Assembly: GCF_000429325.1 (NCBI RefSeq) | Contig: NZ_AUBQ01000003.1 | Span: 248,001-312,000, forward strand | Length of the DNA: 64,000 bases | Source of the DNA: Fundidesulfovibrio putealis DSM 16056 | GTDB taxonomy: Bacteria; Desulfobacterota; Desulfovibrionia; Desulfovibrionales; Desulfovibrionaceae | Direction: 5' to 3' | Shown here: positions 48,659-57,308 of the stretch, in pieces | Numbering within the stretch: position 1 is the first letter of the stretch | Layout of the letters: every line of letters begins with the position of its first letter | The notes under the pieces: generated by a model | The model's database searches: none | What the model was told of the DNA's origin: nothing | Seen by the model: only the letters and a program-made list of their open reading frames with translations | Position numbers and translations under genes: made by a program

Positions 48659-49720
48659 CTACTTGTTTTCCGGCTTGGCCGTGGGGCGTTCGATGGACAG
48701 GCGCACGATCTCGCGGATGTCCACGCTCACCGGGCACAGCGAGATGCAACGTCCGCAGCCGCAGCAGGCGATGGGGCCGCCGTGGATCTCCGGGTAGTAG
48801 CTGAACTTGTGGCCGACGCGGTTTTTCAGCCTGTGGGCCTTGGTGGGGCGGGGGTTGTGCCCGCTGGCCTCCAGGGTGAACAGGTAGGACATGCAGGTGT
48901 CCCAGGTGCGGATGCGCTCGCCCTTCATGCCGGTGCGCTCATCGGTGACGTTGAAGCAGTAGCAGGTGGGGCAAAGGTACGTGCATGCGCCGCAGCTGAT
49001 GCACTTGGCGGAGACGTCCTCCCAGAAGCCCATGTCGTCGAATTTCTCGATGAGCTTGGCCTTGGCCGGGGAGGGGTCCCATACCGGGTCCAGGGCGGCC
49101 AGGGACGAGGCGTGCACGGCCTTGGCCTCTTCGCGCTTTGCTGCGCCGTCACTCAGGAGTTTGGATTCCAGCAGCACCTTGCCGCGCTCAGACGCGCACT
49201 CCACCAGATAGCCCCCGGCGACCGGGGTCAGCAGCACGTCCGAGCCGGTGGCGTCGTAGGGGGAGCTGCCGATGACGTTGCAGAAGCAGGTGTTCTGCGG
49301 GTCGTCGCAGGCCAGGGTCACGAACAGGGTGTTTTCGCGCCGCTTCTTGTAGGCGGTGTCCTGGATTTTGGGGGTGTCGTACACCCGGTCGAACACCAGG
49401 AAGCCGCGCGCGTCGCAGGGGCGGCCGCCGAAGACCACCGTGGGCGGTGCGTCGATGGTTTCGTGCACTTCCACGGCCACCTGCCCCAGGTTCTCGGGGT
49501 TCTTGGTGTAGCGGAAGCTCATGAGCGCCTCCGAGGCCGGGAACACGCTGGCCTTGGGCGGCACGTTGGCCTGGCGGTCCAGCACCGGGGTCACGCCCGC
49601 TGCATAGGGGCGAAACACCACGGCCTCGCGCTCCCGGACGGGAACCAGCACCCGGCGCGCGGCGGCGAGCTCGCCAAGCCACGCGGACAATTTGTCGTCT
49701 GCGAGAAACAAGGCGTCCAT
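48659..49720 (-). CDS. flxB: Flx iron-sulfur subunit (FlxB-like)
   Basis: 353 residues from ATG 49720, overlapping the previous stop by one base (TGATG). The C-terminal half has two cluster motifs: 'CISCGACTYLCPTCYC' and 'CCGCGRCISLCPVSVDI'. The N-terminal half ('VVFRPYAAGVTPVLD', 'VVFGGRPCDARGFLVFD', 'VTLACDDPQNTCFCN') resembles AsrA-type sulfite reductase subunits. It should carry electrons between FlxA and the Hdr part. The longer frame upstream is a shadow of flxC. Confidence 0.82.
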   Translation of the reverse strand: MDALFLADDKLSAWLGELAAARRVLVPVREREAVVFRPYAAGVTPVLDRQANVPPKASVFPASEALMSFRYTKNPENLGQVAVEVHETIDAPPTVVFGGRPCDARGFLVFDRVYDTPKIQDTAYKKRRENTLFVTLACDDPQNTCFCNVIGSSPYDATGSDVLLTPVAGGYLVECASERGKVLLESKLLSDGAAKREEAKAVHASSLAALDPVWDPSPAKAKLIEKFDDMGFWEDVSAKCISCGACTYLCPTCYCFNVTDERTGMKGERIRTWDTCMSYLFTLEASGHNPRPTKAHRLKNRVGHKFSYYPEIHGGPIACCGCGRCISLCPVSVDIREIVRLSIERPTAKPENK

Positions 49721-50688
49721 CACCAGCCCCTCTCGTTGATGGTGTCTTCCTCGACCTTGAAGTTCAGAAGCGGCGGCCTGGCGTCGGGATCGGTCCCGGC
49801 GCGGTAGTCGAACAGCTCCAGAATCTCCTTGCCCAGCTTGCGCTTGAAAAGCAGCAGCGGGATGTCCACGGGGCAGGCCCGCTCGCACTCGCCGCACTCG
49901 GTGCAGCGCCCGGCCAGGTGCGTGGCGTGGATCATCTGGAAGAAGAACTTCTCCTCCAGGCCGTCGCGCTGGCTGACCCAGTTGGGCTCGCGGCTCTGGC
50001 CGATGCAGTAGTCGCGGCACACGCACAGGGGGCAGGCGTTGCGGCAGGCGTAGCAGCGTATGCAGCGCTCCATCTGCTCGCGCCAGAACTCCATGCGCTC
50101 CTCCAGGGTCTGCTCCTCGAAGGCGGCGATGTCCGCGTAGGTGTCCGGGGCTGCTTCCGTGATGGGCTGGCCCGCGAATTCGTCATGGATGATGGCGTTG
50201 TGGTAGCGGCAGCGTCCGCACTTGTCGGCCTGCACCTCGGCCATGGGCAGCCGGATTTCCTGTCCCGACACGGTGACCACCAGGTCGCCGTCCGCGAAGC
50301 TCGTGGCGCGCACGCGGCCCATGTCCAGGTCCTTGGCGGCCAGGGCGCGCTTGACCTTGCCCAGGTCGGCCACGCCCTCGCAGGGCAGGCCGAACACCAC
50401 CACCTTGTCGCGGTGGATGAGTTTTTCCTGCAAGAGTTCCACCACCGAGCGGCTGTCGCAGCCCTTGACCACCACGCCGATGCGCTTGGCGCTGCCGTAG
50501 CGGGTGAGGTAGGTGGACAGGTTGTGCACGCACAGCGGGTCGAACACCAGCTTCTCAACGTCGGCCTCGCTGGTGATGAACAGGGGCGTGCGGTGCAGGG
50601 AGTCGTACCCCTGGCCCCAGCCGATGACCACGTCCAGTTCCGGGAGGCGCTTGACGATCTGCGCCTTGAGTTCGTCTTGTAACGGCAT
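49720..50688 (-). CDS. flxC: Flx iron-sulfur subunit (FlxC-like)
   Basis: 322 residues from ATG 50688 with GGAG 6 nt upstream. The N-terminal part 'IGVVVKGCDSRSVVELLQEK' and 'VVVFGLPCEGVADLGKVK' resembles the F420-hydrogenase beta family. Two cluster motifs follow: 'CIRCYACRNACPLCVC' with 'DYC', and 'CTECGECERACPVDIP'. It is separated from flxD by a 118-bp gap that contains a hairpin, unlike the tight spacing elsewhere in the unit. Confidence 0.82.
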   Translation of the reverse strand: MPLQDELKAQIVKRLPELDVVIGWGQGYDSLHRTPLFITSEADVEKLVFDPLCVHNLSTYLTRYGSAKRIGVVVKGCDSRSVVELLQEKLIHRDKVVVFGLPCEGVADLGKVKRALAAKDLDMGRVRATSFADGDLVVTVSGQEIRLPMAEVQADKCGRCRYHNAIIHDEFAGQPITEAAPDTYADIAAFEEQTLEERMEFWREQMERCIRCYACRNACPLCVCRDYCIGQSREPNWVSQRDGLEEKFFFQMIHATHLAGRCTECGECERACPVDIPLLLFKRKLGKEILELFDYRAGTDPDARPPLLNFKVEEDTINERGW

Positions 50689-50768
50689 ATATGTCTCCGC
50701 CTGGTGTGGCGTTTTCAAGATGCATTCATACAATTTGCGAGTCTAAACAAAGAGAACCATTTCTTTTA

Positions 50769-50799
50769 TTTTTGAAAAACATTTCATGTTTTTCAAAAA
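50769..50799 (-). terminator. A/T-rich hairpin between flxD and flxC
   Basis: TTTTTGAAAAACAT and ATGTTTTTCAAAAA form a perfect 14-bp stem around TTC, 7 bp after the flxD stop. It could reduce transcription of flxCBA relative to hdrCBA-flxD, or protect the upstream message end. Confidence 0.75.
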
Positions 50800-50806
50800 C
50801 GCGACA

Positions 50807-51268
50807 CTAGGCCAAAGGCTCGAGGACCGTGCCCAGCGAGCAGGCCGTGGCCAGGGACTGCCTGCCGATGCGCTGGACGGGACCCAGGGCGTGTATCTGG
50901 TTGGTGAAGGTGGTTACCACGTGCTGCCAGCGCTGGCCCTCCGAGGCCGAGACCCAGGTGTACTCGAAGCGGCCCGGATCGATGCCGATGACGGGCAAAA
51001 AGCGCTTGAGCACCTCCAGGCGGCGTCTGGCGTAGTAGTTGCCTTCGGCGTAGTGGCAGTCGCGCGGGTGGCAGCCGGAGACCAGCACGCCGTCCGCGCC
51101 GCCGATCAGCGTCTTCAGCACGAACAGCGGGTCGATGCGCCCAGAGCAGGGCATGCGGATGATGCGCAGGTCCGTGGGCTGCACGAAGCGCCCCACGCCT
51201 GCGGTGTCCGCGCCTCCGTAGGAGCACCAGTTGCAGAGGAAGCCTACGATGCGAAGTTCCTTGTCCAT
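50807..51268 (-). CDS. flxD: FlxD / MvhD-like electron-transfer subunit
   Basis: 153 residues: 'VGFLCNWCSYGGADTAGVGR', 'RIIRMPCSGRIDPLFVLK' and 'GVLVSGCHPRDCHYAEGNYY', the Cys pattern of MvhD-type [2Fe-2S] proteins that dock on HdrA. It begins 3 bp after the hdrA stop. In this complex it should link the NADH-oxidising Flx part to HdrA. Confidence 0.9.
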   Translation of the reverse strand: MDKELRIVGFLCNWCSYGGADTAGVGRFVQPTDLRIIRMPCSGRIDPLFVLKTLIGGADGVLVSGCHPRDCHYAEGNYYARRRLEVLKRFLPVIGIDPGRFEYTWVSASEGQRWQHVVTTFTNQIHALGPVQRIGRQSLATACSLGTVLEPLA

Positions 51269-51271
51269 CTC

Positions 51272-53245
51272 CTAAGCCTCCTCCGTCTCGCTGGAAAGCA
51301 GCGCGTTGACCTCGGCCAGTATCTGGTTGTCGGTGAAGTTCTGAAGCTGGATGGCCCCCTGGCGGCAGGTGGAGGTGCAGATGCCGCAGCCCTGGCAGAT
51401 GGTCTCGATGACCTGGGCTTTTATCTCCCCGCGCACCTCGGTCTCCTTGATGGCGCCGAAGGGGCAGGTGAGCGCGCACTTCATGCAGCCCACGCAGCGC
51501 TTGAGGTCCACCTTGGACACCTGGGGGTCGCTCTGGAGCTGGTCCTTGGAGAAGAGCGAGAGCACCTTGGCTGCGGCGGCGCTGCCCTGGGCCACGGAGG
51601 AGGGGATGTCCTTGGGGCCTTGGGCGCAGCCCGCGAGATAGACGCCCGCCGTGTTGGTCTCGACGGGTTTCAGCTTGGGATGGCCTTCCATGAAGAAACC
51701 GTAGGAATCATACGAGATGCGCAGCTTCTCGGCCAGCTGGGCCGAGCCCGCCGCGCCTTCCGCGCCAACGGCCAGCACCACCAGGTCCGCCTCGACCTCG
51801 ACCTGGGCTCCGGCCAGGGTGTCCACGCCGCGCACGATCATCTTGCCGTCCTGGGGGTAGACCATGGACACGCGGCCGCGCACGTACTTCGCGCCGTACT
51901 CCTCCATGGCCCGCCGGGTGAACTCGTCGTACATCTTTCCGGGGGCGCGGATGTCCATGTAGAACACGTAGGACTCGCTGTCGGGGATGTGGTCCTTGGT
52001 CAGGATGGCCTGCTTGGCCGTGTACATGCAGCAGAAGCCGGTGCAGTAGGGCCTGCCCACGGACTTGTCGCGCGAGCCCACGCACTGGATGAACACGATG
52101 GTCTTGGGCTCCTTCTTGTCCGAGGGGCGCTTGATGTGCCCGCCCGTGGGGCCGGAGGCCGAGAGCATGCGCTCGTACTGGAGGCTGGTGATGACGTCCG
52201 GGTAGCGGCCCGCGCCGTACTGGCCGTACACGTGCCAGTCCATCAGGTCGAAGCCGGTGGCCGCGATGATGGCTCCGACCTCTTCGGTGATCATCTCGTC
52301 CTGCTGGTCGTAGTCGATGGCCTTGGTGGGGCAGACCTTGGCGCAGATGCCGCACTTGCCGGTCTTGAACTTGATGCAGGAGTCGCGGTCGATGGAGGCC
52401 CGCTTGGGGATGGCCTGCGGGAAGGGAATGTTGATGGCCGTGGTGGTGCCGATCAGCTCGTTGAACGGGTCCCTGCTCTTCTTGCTGGGACACTTCTCCA
52501 TGCAGGCCCCGCAGCCGGTGCAGGTCTTCCAGTTCACGTAGGTGGCCTTCTTGCGCACCTCGACCTGATAGTTGCCCACGTAGCCGAACACCTCGTCCAC
52601 TTCGGCGGAGGCGTGCAGGGTGATGTTGGGGTGCTGGGCCACGTCCACCATGCGGGGGCCAAGGATGCAGCTGGAGCAGTCCACGGTGGGGAAGGTCTTG
52701 TCCAGCTTGGCCATCTTGCCGCCGATGGTGGTGGTCTTCTCCACCAGCACAACTTCCAGGCCGCCGTCGGCGCAGTCCAGGGCGGCCTGTATGCCCGCCA
52801 CGCCGCCGCCGATTATCATCACCCGCTTGTTGATACTGAAACTCTGGGAGTAGAGCGGCCTGTTCTGGGCCAGCTTGGCAACGGCCATGCGCACCAGGTC
52901 GATGGCCTTCCTGGTGTTGGCGACCTTGTCCTTGCCGATCCAGGAGACGTGCTCGCGGATGTTGGCCATCTCGAACATGTAGGGGTTCAGCCCCGCGCGG
53001 GCCACGGTGCGCATGAAGGTGGAACCGTGCATGCGCGGCGTGCAGGAGGCCACCACCGCGCCGTCCAGGCCCTTTTCCTTGATGGCGTCGATGATGCCCT
53101 GCTGGCCCGGCTCGGAGCAGGCGTACATGGTGTCCTGGGCGAAGGCCACCTCGGGCATGGACTTGGCCGCCTCGGCCACCTGCACCACGTCCACGGTTCC
53201 GGCGATGTTGGAGCCGCAGTGGCAGACGAAAACTCCTATCTTCAT
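51272..53245 (-). CDS. hdrA: HdrA, FAD-dependent bifurcating subunit of heterodisulfide-reductase-like complex
   Basis: 657 residues. The FAD-binding motif is 'VMIIGGGVAGIQAALDCADGG', here cited only by its GGGVAG core near residue 155, with 'TIGGKMAKLDKTFPTVDCSS' after it. Four-iron cluster motifs are 'CTGCGACMEKCPSK', 'CGICAKVCPTKAI', 'CVGCMKCALTCPFGA' and 'CQGCGICTSTCRQGA'. The site 'TVDCSSCILGP', which is Sec in some relatives, has Cys here. HdrA flavin is held to split electron pairs. Its ATG overlaps the hdrB stop (ATGA). Confidence 0.93.
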   Translation of the reverse strand: MKIGVFVCHCGSNIAGTVDVVQVAEAAKSMPEVAFAQDTMYACSEPGQQGIIDAIKEKGLDGAVVASCTPRMHGSTFMRTVARAGLNPYMFEMANIREHVSWIGKDKVANTRKAIDLVRMAVAKLAQNRPLYSQSFSINKRVMIIGGGVAGIQAALDCADGGLEVVLVEKTTTIGGKMAKLDKTFPTVDCSSCILGPRMVDVAQHPNITLHASAEVDEVFGYVGNYQVEVRKKATYVNWKTCTGCGACMEKCPSKKSRDPFNELIGTTTAINIPFPQAIPKRASIDRDSCIKFKTGKCGICAKVCPTKAIDYDQQDEMITEEVGAIIAATGFDLMDWHVYGQYGAGRYPDVITSLQYERMLSASGPTGGHIKRPSDKKEPKTIVFIQCVGSRDKSVGRPYCTGFCCMYTAKQAILTKDHIPDSESYVFYMDIRAPGKMYDEFTRRAMEEYGAKYVRGRVSMVYPQDGKMIVRGVDTLAGAQVEVEADLVVLAVGAEGAAGSAQLAEKLRISYDSYGFFMEGHPKLKPVETNTAGVYLAGCAQGPKDIPSSVAQGSAAAAKVLSLFSKDQLQSDPQVSKVDLKRCVGCMKCALTCPFGAIKETEVRGEIKAQVIETICQGCGICTSTCRQGAIQLQNFTDNQILAEVNALLSSETEEA

Positions 53246-54180
53246 GACTGCGCCCCCTTGCTTGCAGGCTTTTTCGCTGCCTGGGCTTGGGCTTCAGCCC
53301 TGGCGGGCAGGCTGTCGAGAAGCGCCATGGGGCTGACCTCCAGCTTTTCAAGGCCCACCTGGGACGGCGTCATGCCCAGGGCCAGCCCGATGAGCTGCGT
53401 GTAATAGAACACCGGCATGTTGTGGCTGGTGTTGTTGGCCACGTTTATCTGGTCCTGCCTGAGGTCCAGGTTCATCTGGCACAACGGGCAGGCCGTGACC
53501 ACCGCGTCCGCTCCGTTGGAAGCGGCGGTGTCCAAAAGCTTTCCGGAGAGCTTTTGCACGATGTCTCGCCTTGCCACGCCGAAGGACGCGCCGCAGCACT
53601 CCACCTTGAGGGGGAAGGGGACAGCTTCGGCTCCGACGGCCTCCATGAGGCGATCCATGGCGATGGGGTTCTCGTGGTCGTCGAATTCCATGATGTCCGG
53701 CGGGCGGTTCATGATGCAGCCGTAGTAGGGCGCGAGTTTCAGCCCCGTCAGGCGCCTCACCACCTTGGGGCTCAGGGCGTCCGGTCCGACGTCCTCATAG
53801 ATGGCCTGAAGGATGGACTTCACGGGCAGGGTGTTGCGCACTGGAAAATCCAGCAGGGCGTTGACCTCGGCGGCGAACTCCGGGTCCTTCATCTTGTGGG
53901 CGGACACCTTGAGGTTGGTCAGGCAGCTGGGGCAGGGGGTCAGGATGGCGGACACCCCTTCCAGGCGCTCGGCCAGGGCAAGATTTCGCCCGGACAGGGC
54001 GCTCGAGAGCCGGTGGTCCACGGTGTGGGCCGGGGAGGAGCCGCAGCAGCTCCAGTCCGGGATGTCCACCAGTTCCATGCCCAGAGCCTCGCACACGGCG
54101 CGGGTGGACTGCTCGTATTCCTTGGACGTTCCCTGGCCGGAACAGCCGGGGTAGTAGGCGTAGCGGAGCTTCTGGCTCAT
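53242..54180 (-). CDS. hdrB: HdrB, CCG-domain thiol-disulfide subunit
   Basis: 312 residues from ATG 54180, overlapping the hdrC stop (ATGA). Two CCG domains are present: 'YYPGCSG', 'DWSCCGSS', 'CPSCLTNL' and again 'YYGCIM', 'VECCGASFG', 'CPLCQMNL'. These bind the unusual cubane cluster pair that reduces a disulfide. In sulfate reducers the physiological disulfide is not CoM-CoB; DsrC has been proposed. The C-terminus is an Ala/Gln/Lys-rich tail. Confidence 0.93.
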   Translation of the reverse strand: MSQKLRYAYYPGCSGQGTSKEYEQSTRAVCEALGMELVDIPDWSCCGSSPAHTVDHRLSSALSGRNLALAERLEGVSAILTPCPSCLTNLKVSAHKMKDPEFAAEVNALLDFPVRNTLPVKSILQAIYEDVGPDALSPKVVRRLTGLKLAPYYGCIMNRPPDIMEFDDHENPIAMDRLMEAVGAEAVPFPLKVECCGASFGVARRDIVQKLSGKLLDTAASNGADAVVTACPLCQMNLDLRQDQINVANNTSHNMPVFYYTQLIGLALGMTPSQVGLEKLEVSPMALLDSLPARAEAQAQAAKKPASKGAQS

Positions 54181-54737
54181 TTCTGGCACTCCTGCCTGAA
54201 GCGCTCGAAGATTTTGGCGATGGCCTCGGGGTTCTTCACCTTGTGGGGCAGCGGCGAGAGCTTGCCCTTGGGCAGGATCTTGGGGGCCAGGTCCACATCG
54301 GTCCAGAAGCGCCCGGTCTTGCCGATGAAGCGCAGCAAAAGGCCCATCTCGAAGGCCCTGCCGTTCTTCTCGACCGATTCCAGGAAGCTGTCCGCGAAGG
54401 CCTTCACCCCGTACTCCGTGGAGTAGCCCTCGCGCCGGGCCATGTGGCGCATGACGTCCACGATGTGGGCCACGTCGATGTTGTTGGGGCAGCGGGTGGT
54501 GCAGGACTGGCACGTGGCGCACAGCCAGATGGAGCGGCAGGAGAGCAGGGTGTCCTTCTGCCCGGCCTGGAGAAGGCGCATCATCTGGTGCACGGGTATG
54601 TCGTATACGAAGGTGTAGGGGCAGCCTGCGGTGCAGTTGCCGCACTGGTAGCAGAGACTGACGTTCTGGCCGGACTCCTTCTCCACCTGGGCGATGAAGT
54701 CCCGGTCCTGGCTGTGCGAGAGGGCGATGACGTTCAT
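54177..54737 (-). CDS. hdrC: HdrC, iron-sulfur subunit
   Basis: 186 residues from ATG 54737; a TTG four codons upstream is less likely. Two four-iron motifs: 'CYQCGNCTAGCPYTF' and 'CATCQSCTTRCPNNID'. It passes electrons from HdrA to HdrB. First gene of the hdrCBA-flxDCBA unit. No recognisable Rex-type palindrome lies upstream, although such operons are Rex-controlled in relatives. The ribosome site is weak (AAGG 12 nt upstream). Confidence 0.9.
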   Translation of the reverse strand: MNVIALSHSQDRDFIAQVEKESGQNVSLCYQCGNCTAGCPYTFVYDIPVHQMMRLLQAGQKDTLLSCRSIWLCATCQSCTTRCPNNIDVAHIVDVMRHMARREGYSTEYGVKAFADSFLESVEKNGRAFEMGLLLRFIGKTGRFWTDVDLAPKILPKGKLSPLPHKVKNPEAIAKIFERFRQECQK

Positions 54738-55042
54738 AGAGCCGGTCAACCTTGCGTTAGAGGATGGTGCTCGTTTTCAGCGCTTTTGGGGCGTGGGGGG
54801 TCCTCATAACAGGCATGGCAAATCCGCCGCAAGTCCTTTGAGAGGAACGCGGGGACTAAATCCCTGGACGTTTGTACGTCTGGGCATGTCATTGCCTGTC
54901 ATGGGATCTCGGGACGACCCCCCTGAAACGCCTGGCGCGGACCGAGTACGCGTTGGCAGACCATCCGCCGCACGCGTTGTTCGCACTCGCCCGCTCGCCA
55001 AAGCTGCCGCGCCAGGCGGTCCAGGGAGGCCGTCCCGTTATT
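54738..55042. other. 305-bp intergenic region with long-range inverted repeat
   Basis: Lies between the nfnB stop and hdrC start, both on the minus strand. CGCCTGGCGCGG (54929-54940) and CCGCGCCAGGCG (55007-55018) are perfect complements around 66 nt that contain further short self-complementary parts (GAGT/ACTC). A small GACGT-TTGT-ACGTC hairpin lies at about 54867. Could be a terminator, leader or small RNA. No gene is seen. Confidence 0.55.
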
Positions 55043-56476
55043 CTAACCCAAAAGTCTTCTGGCGATCTCCTTCGCTGCCCGACGTCCCGCGCCCATGGCC
55101 GAGATGACCGTGGCCGCGCCGGTGACGATGTCGCCTCCGGCAAAGACGTTGGGGATGGACGTCTCGCCCGTATCCTCGTTGACCGTTATGTAACCCCACT
55201 TGTTGAGTTCAAGTCCGGGAGTGGAATTCGTCATCAGCGGGTTGGAGCCCGTGCCCACCGCGATGATGGCCATGTCGCAGGGGATGTCGCAGAACTGGCC
55301 GTCGCAGGCGATGGGGCTGCACCGGCCCGACTCGTCGGGCTCGCCCAGCATCATCTTCTGCACGGTCAGGCTCTTGAGCCAGCCCTTTTCGTCGCCCACC
55401 AGCTCCACGGGGGCGTTCAGGCACATGAGCTCGATGCCCTCCTCCTTGGCGTGGTGGAGCTCCTCCAGGCGGGCGGGCATCTCCTTTTCGCTGCGGCGGT
55501 ACACGATCATCACCCGCTCGGCCCCCAGGCGCTTGGCCGTGCGGGCCGCGTCCATGGCCACGTTGCCCGCGCCGAACACGGCTACGTTCTTGCCCGTGTA
55601 GGCCGGGGTGTCCACGGCGGGGAAGTTGTAGGCCCGGCCCAGGTTCACGCGCGTCAGGTACTCGTTGGCCGAGAACACGCCGATCAGGTTTTCACCGGGC
55701 ACGCGCAGGAACTTGGGGAGCCCCGCGCCCACGCCGATGAACACCGCATTGAAGCCCTGGTCCAGAAGATCCTGCACGGTGATGGTCTTGCCGCCCACCC
55801 AGTTGGTGTGGAACTCCACACCCTGGGCCTTCATGGCCTCGATCTCCTTGCGCACGATCTCCTTGGGCAGGCGGAACTCCGGGATGCCGTAGATCAAGAC
55901 GCCGCCAAGCTCATGCAGCGCCTCGTACACATGGACCTTGATGCCCAGCGACGAGAGGTATCCAGCCACGGTGAGGCTGGAAGGCCCCGCGCCGATGCAG
56001 GCCACCTTCAGCCCCTCGTGCTCCAGCGAGCAGGCGTGGGTTCCGGTGAGCTGTTCGCAGGCGTCCGAGGCCATGAAGGTGTCGGCAACGAAGCGCTCCA
56101 GACGGCCGATGGCCACGGGCTCGCCCTTCTTGCCCAGGATGCAGGAGCCCTCGCACTGGGTCTCCTGGGGGCAGACCCGGCCGCACACCGCGGGCAGCGA
56201 GTTGGTCTCGCGCAGCACCCTGTAGGATTCGTGCAGGTCACCCTCCACGATCTTCTTTATGAATCCCGGGATGTTGATCTCCACCGGGCAGCCCTTGACG
56301 CACAGGGGCTTCTTGCACTGGATGCAGCGCTTGGCCTCGGTGAGGGCCATCTCCGGGGTGTAGCCCAGGGTGACCTCGTTGAAGTTTGTGACCCGCACGC
56401 TGGCCGGCTGCTCCGGCATCGCGGTGCGGGGGACGGCCTTGCCCTTCTTTTTCTCAGTGGGAGCATTTGCAGACAT
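55043..56476 (-). CDS. nfnB: NfnB, large subunit of NADH-dependent ferredoxin:NADP+ oxidoreductase
   Basis: 477 residues of the GltD-like type. N-terminal cluster motifs 'CIQCKKPLCVKGCPVEI' and 'CGRVCPQETQCEGSC'; FAD site 'VACIGAGPSSLTVAGYL'; NADPH site 'VAVFGAGNVAMDAARTA'; and 'NVFAGGDIVTGAATVI'. With NfnA it couples NADPH, NADH and ferredoxin by flavin-based bifurcation. Glutamate synthase small subunits look similar, but the adjacent nfnA settles the identity. It overlaps nfnA by 23 bp. Confidence 0.92.
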   Translation of the reverse strand: MSANAPTEKKKGKAVPRTAMPEQPASVRVTNFNEVTLGYTPEMALTEAKRCIQCKKPLCVKGCPVEINIPGFIKKIVEGDLHESYRVLRETNSLPAVCGRVCPQETQCEGSCILGKKGEPVAIGRLERFVADTFMASDACEQLTGTHACSLEHEGLKVACIGAGPSSLTVAGYLSSLGIKVHVYEALHELGGVLIYGIPEFRLPKEIVRKEIEAMKAQGVEFHTNWVGGKTITVQDLLDQGFNAVFIGVGAGLPKFLRVPGENLIGVFSANEYLTRVNLGRAYNFPAVDTPAYTGKNVAVFGAGNVAMDAARTAKRLGAERVMIVYRRSEKEMPARLEELHHAKEEGIELMCLNAPVELVGDEKGWLKSLTVQKMMLGEPDESGRCSPIACDGQFCDIPCDMAIIAVGTGSNPLMTNSTPGLELNKWGYITVNEDTGETSIPNVFAGGDIVTGAATVISAMGAGRRAAKEIARRLLG

Positions 56477-57308
56477 GGCTCTTCTTGAACTCCTCGTAGG
56501 AAATCTGTTCCATGGCCTTGAAGGCCGAGAGGCGGCTGGACAACTCCTTGAAGTCCACCAGCTGGCCGTCGAACTCGGGGCCGTCCACGCAGGCGAACTG
56601 GGTCTTGCCGCCCACGCTCACCCTGCAGGCGCCGCACATGCCGATGCCGTCTACCATGATGGAGTTCAGGCTCACCACGGTTTTCACGCCGAACGGCTTG
56701 GTGGTGCGGGCCACGGCGGCCATCATGGGCACGGGGCCCACGGCCACGACCTCGCCGATGGTGGGGTCGGCCTTCAGCCGCTGCTCCAGGATTTCGGTCA
56801 CCAGGCCCTTGTGGCCGTAGGAGCCGTCGTCCGTGGAGACCAGCACCTCGGGACAGAAGCGTTTGAGTTCCTCTTCGAAGAGCAGAAGGTCTTTGGTGCG
56901 AGCGCCGATGATGGCGATCACGTGGTTTCCGGCCATGTGGTGGCCTTTTGCGATGTGGTGCATGGCAGCGATGCCGGTGCCGCCGCCCACGCAGATGACC
57001 GGGCCGCCGAGCTTGTGGATGTCGGTGTCCTTGCCCAGGGGGCCGCACAGGTCCAGGATGTCGTCGCCTTCCTTGAGGGTTTCCAGTTGGGCGGTGGTCT
57101 TGCCCAGCACCAGGTAGACGATGGTGATGGTTCCTGCCTGCTTGTCGGTGTCGGCTATGGTCAGGGGGATGCGCTCGCCGCCCTCGCTGACCCGCAAGAT
57201 GACGAAATTTCCGGGTTTGGCCTTGGCCGCGATATGCGGGGCGTCCAGGACCAGTTCGCTGGTCTGCCCCGGTATCAGGCTTCGTTTTTTGAGTATCCTG
57301 CTAGGCAT
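56454..57308 (-). CDS. nfnA: NfnA, small FAD/[2Fe-2S] subunit
   Basis: 284 residues from ATG 57308 (AAGGAG 6 nt upstream), preferred over the adjacent GTG. Ferredoxin-reductase fold with 'GERIPLTIADTDKQAGTITI', 'VICVGGGTGIAAMHHIA' and a C-terminal [2Fe-2S] motif 'GMCGACRVSVGGKTQFACVDG'. It binds NADH in the Nfn complex. Starts the nfnAB unit, behind a hairpin-rich 400-bp gap. Confidence 0.92.
   Translation of the reverse strand: MPSRILKKRSLIPGQTSELVLDAPHIAAKAKPGNFVILRVSEGGERIPLTIADTDKQAGTITIVYLVLGKTTAQLETLKEGDDILDLCGPLGKDTDIHKLGGPVICVGGGTGIAAMHHIAKGHHMAGNHVIAIIGARTKDLLLFEEELKRFCPEVLVSTDDGSYGHKGLVTEILEQRLKADPTIGEVVAVGPVPMMAAVARTTKPFGVKTVVSLNSIMVDGIGMCGACRVSVGGKTQFACVDGPEFDGQLVDFKELSSRLSAFKAMEQISYEEFKKSHVCKCSH

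Noticed and set aside
51272-53245. Selenocysteine in HdrA
   Set aside because: Some relatives use Sec in the CSSC-like site, but here the frame is uninterrupted and the site is Cys.
50786-53404. 872-codon open frame on the plus strand
   Set aside because: Antisense to hdrA and flxD, with no plausible domain or ribosome site.
54738-54900. Rex operator upstream of hdrC
   Set aside because: Looked for TTGTGAA/TTGTTAA-type inverted repeats and found none; control by Rex cannot be supported from this sequence.
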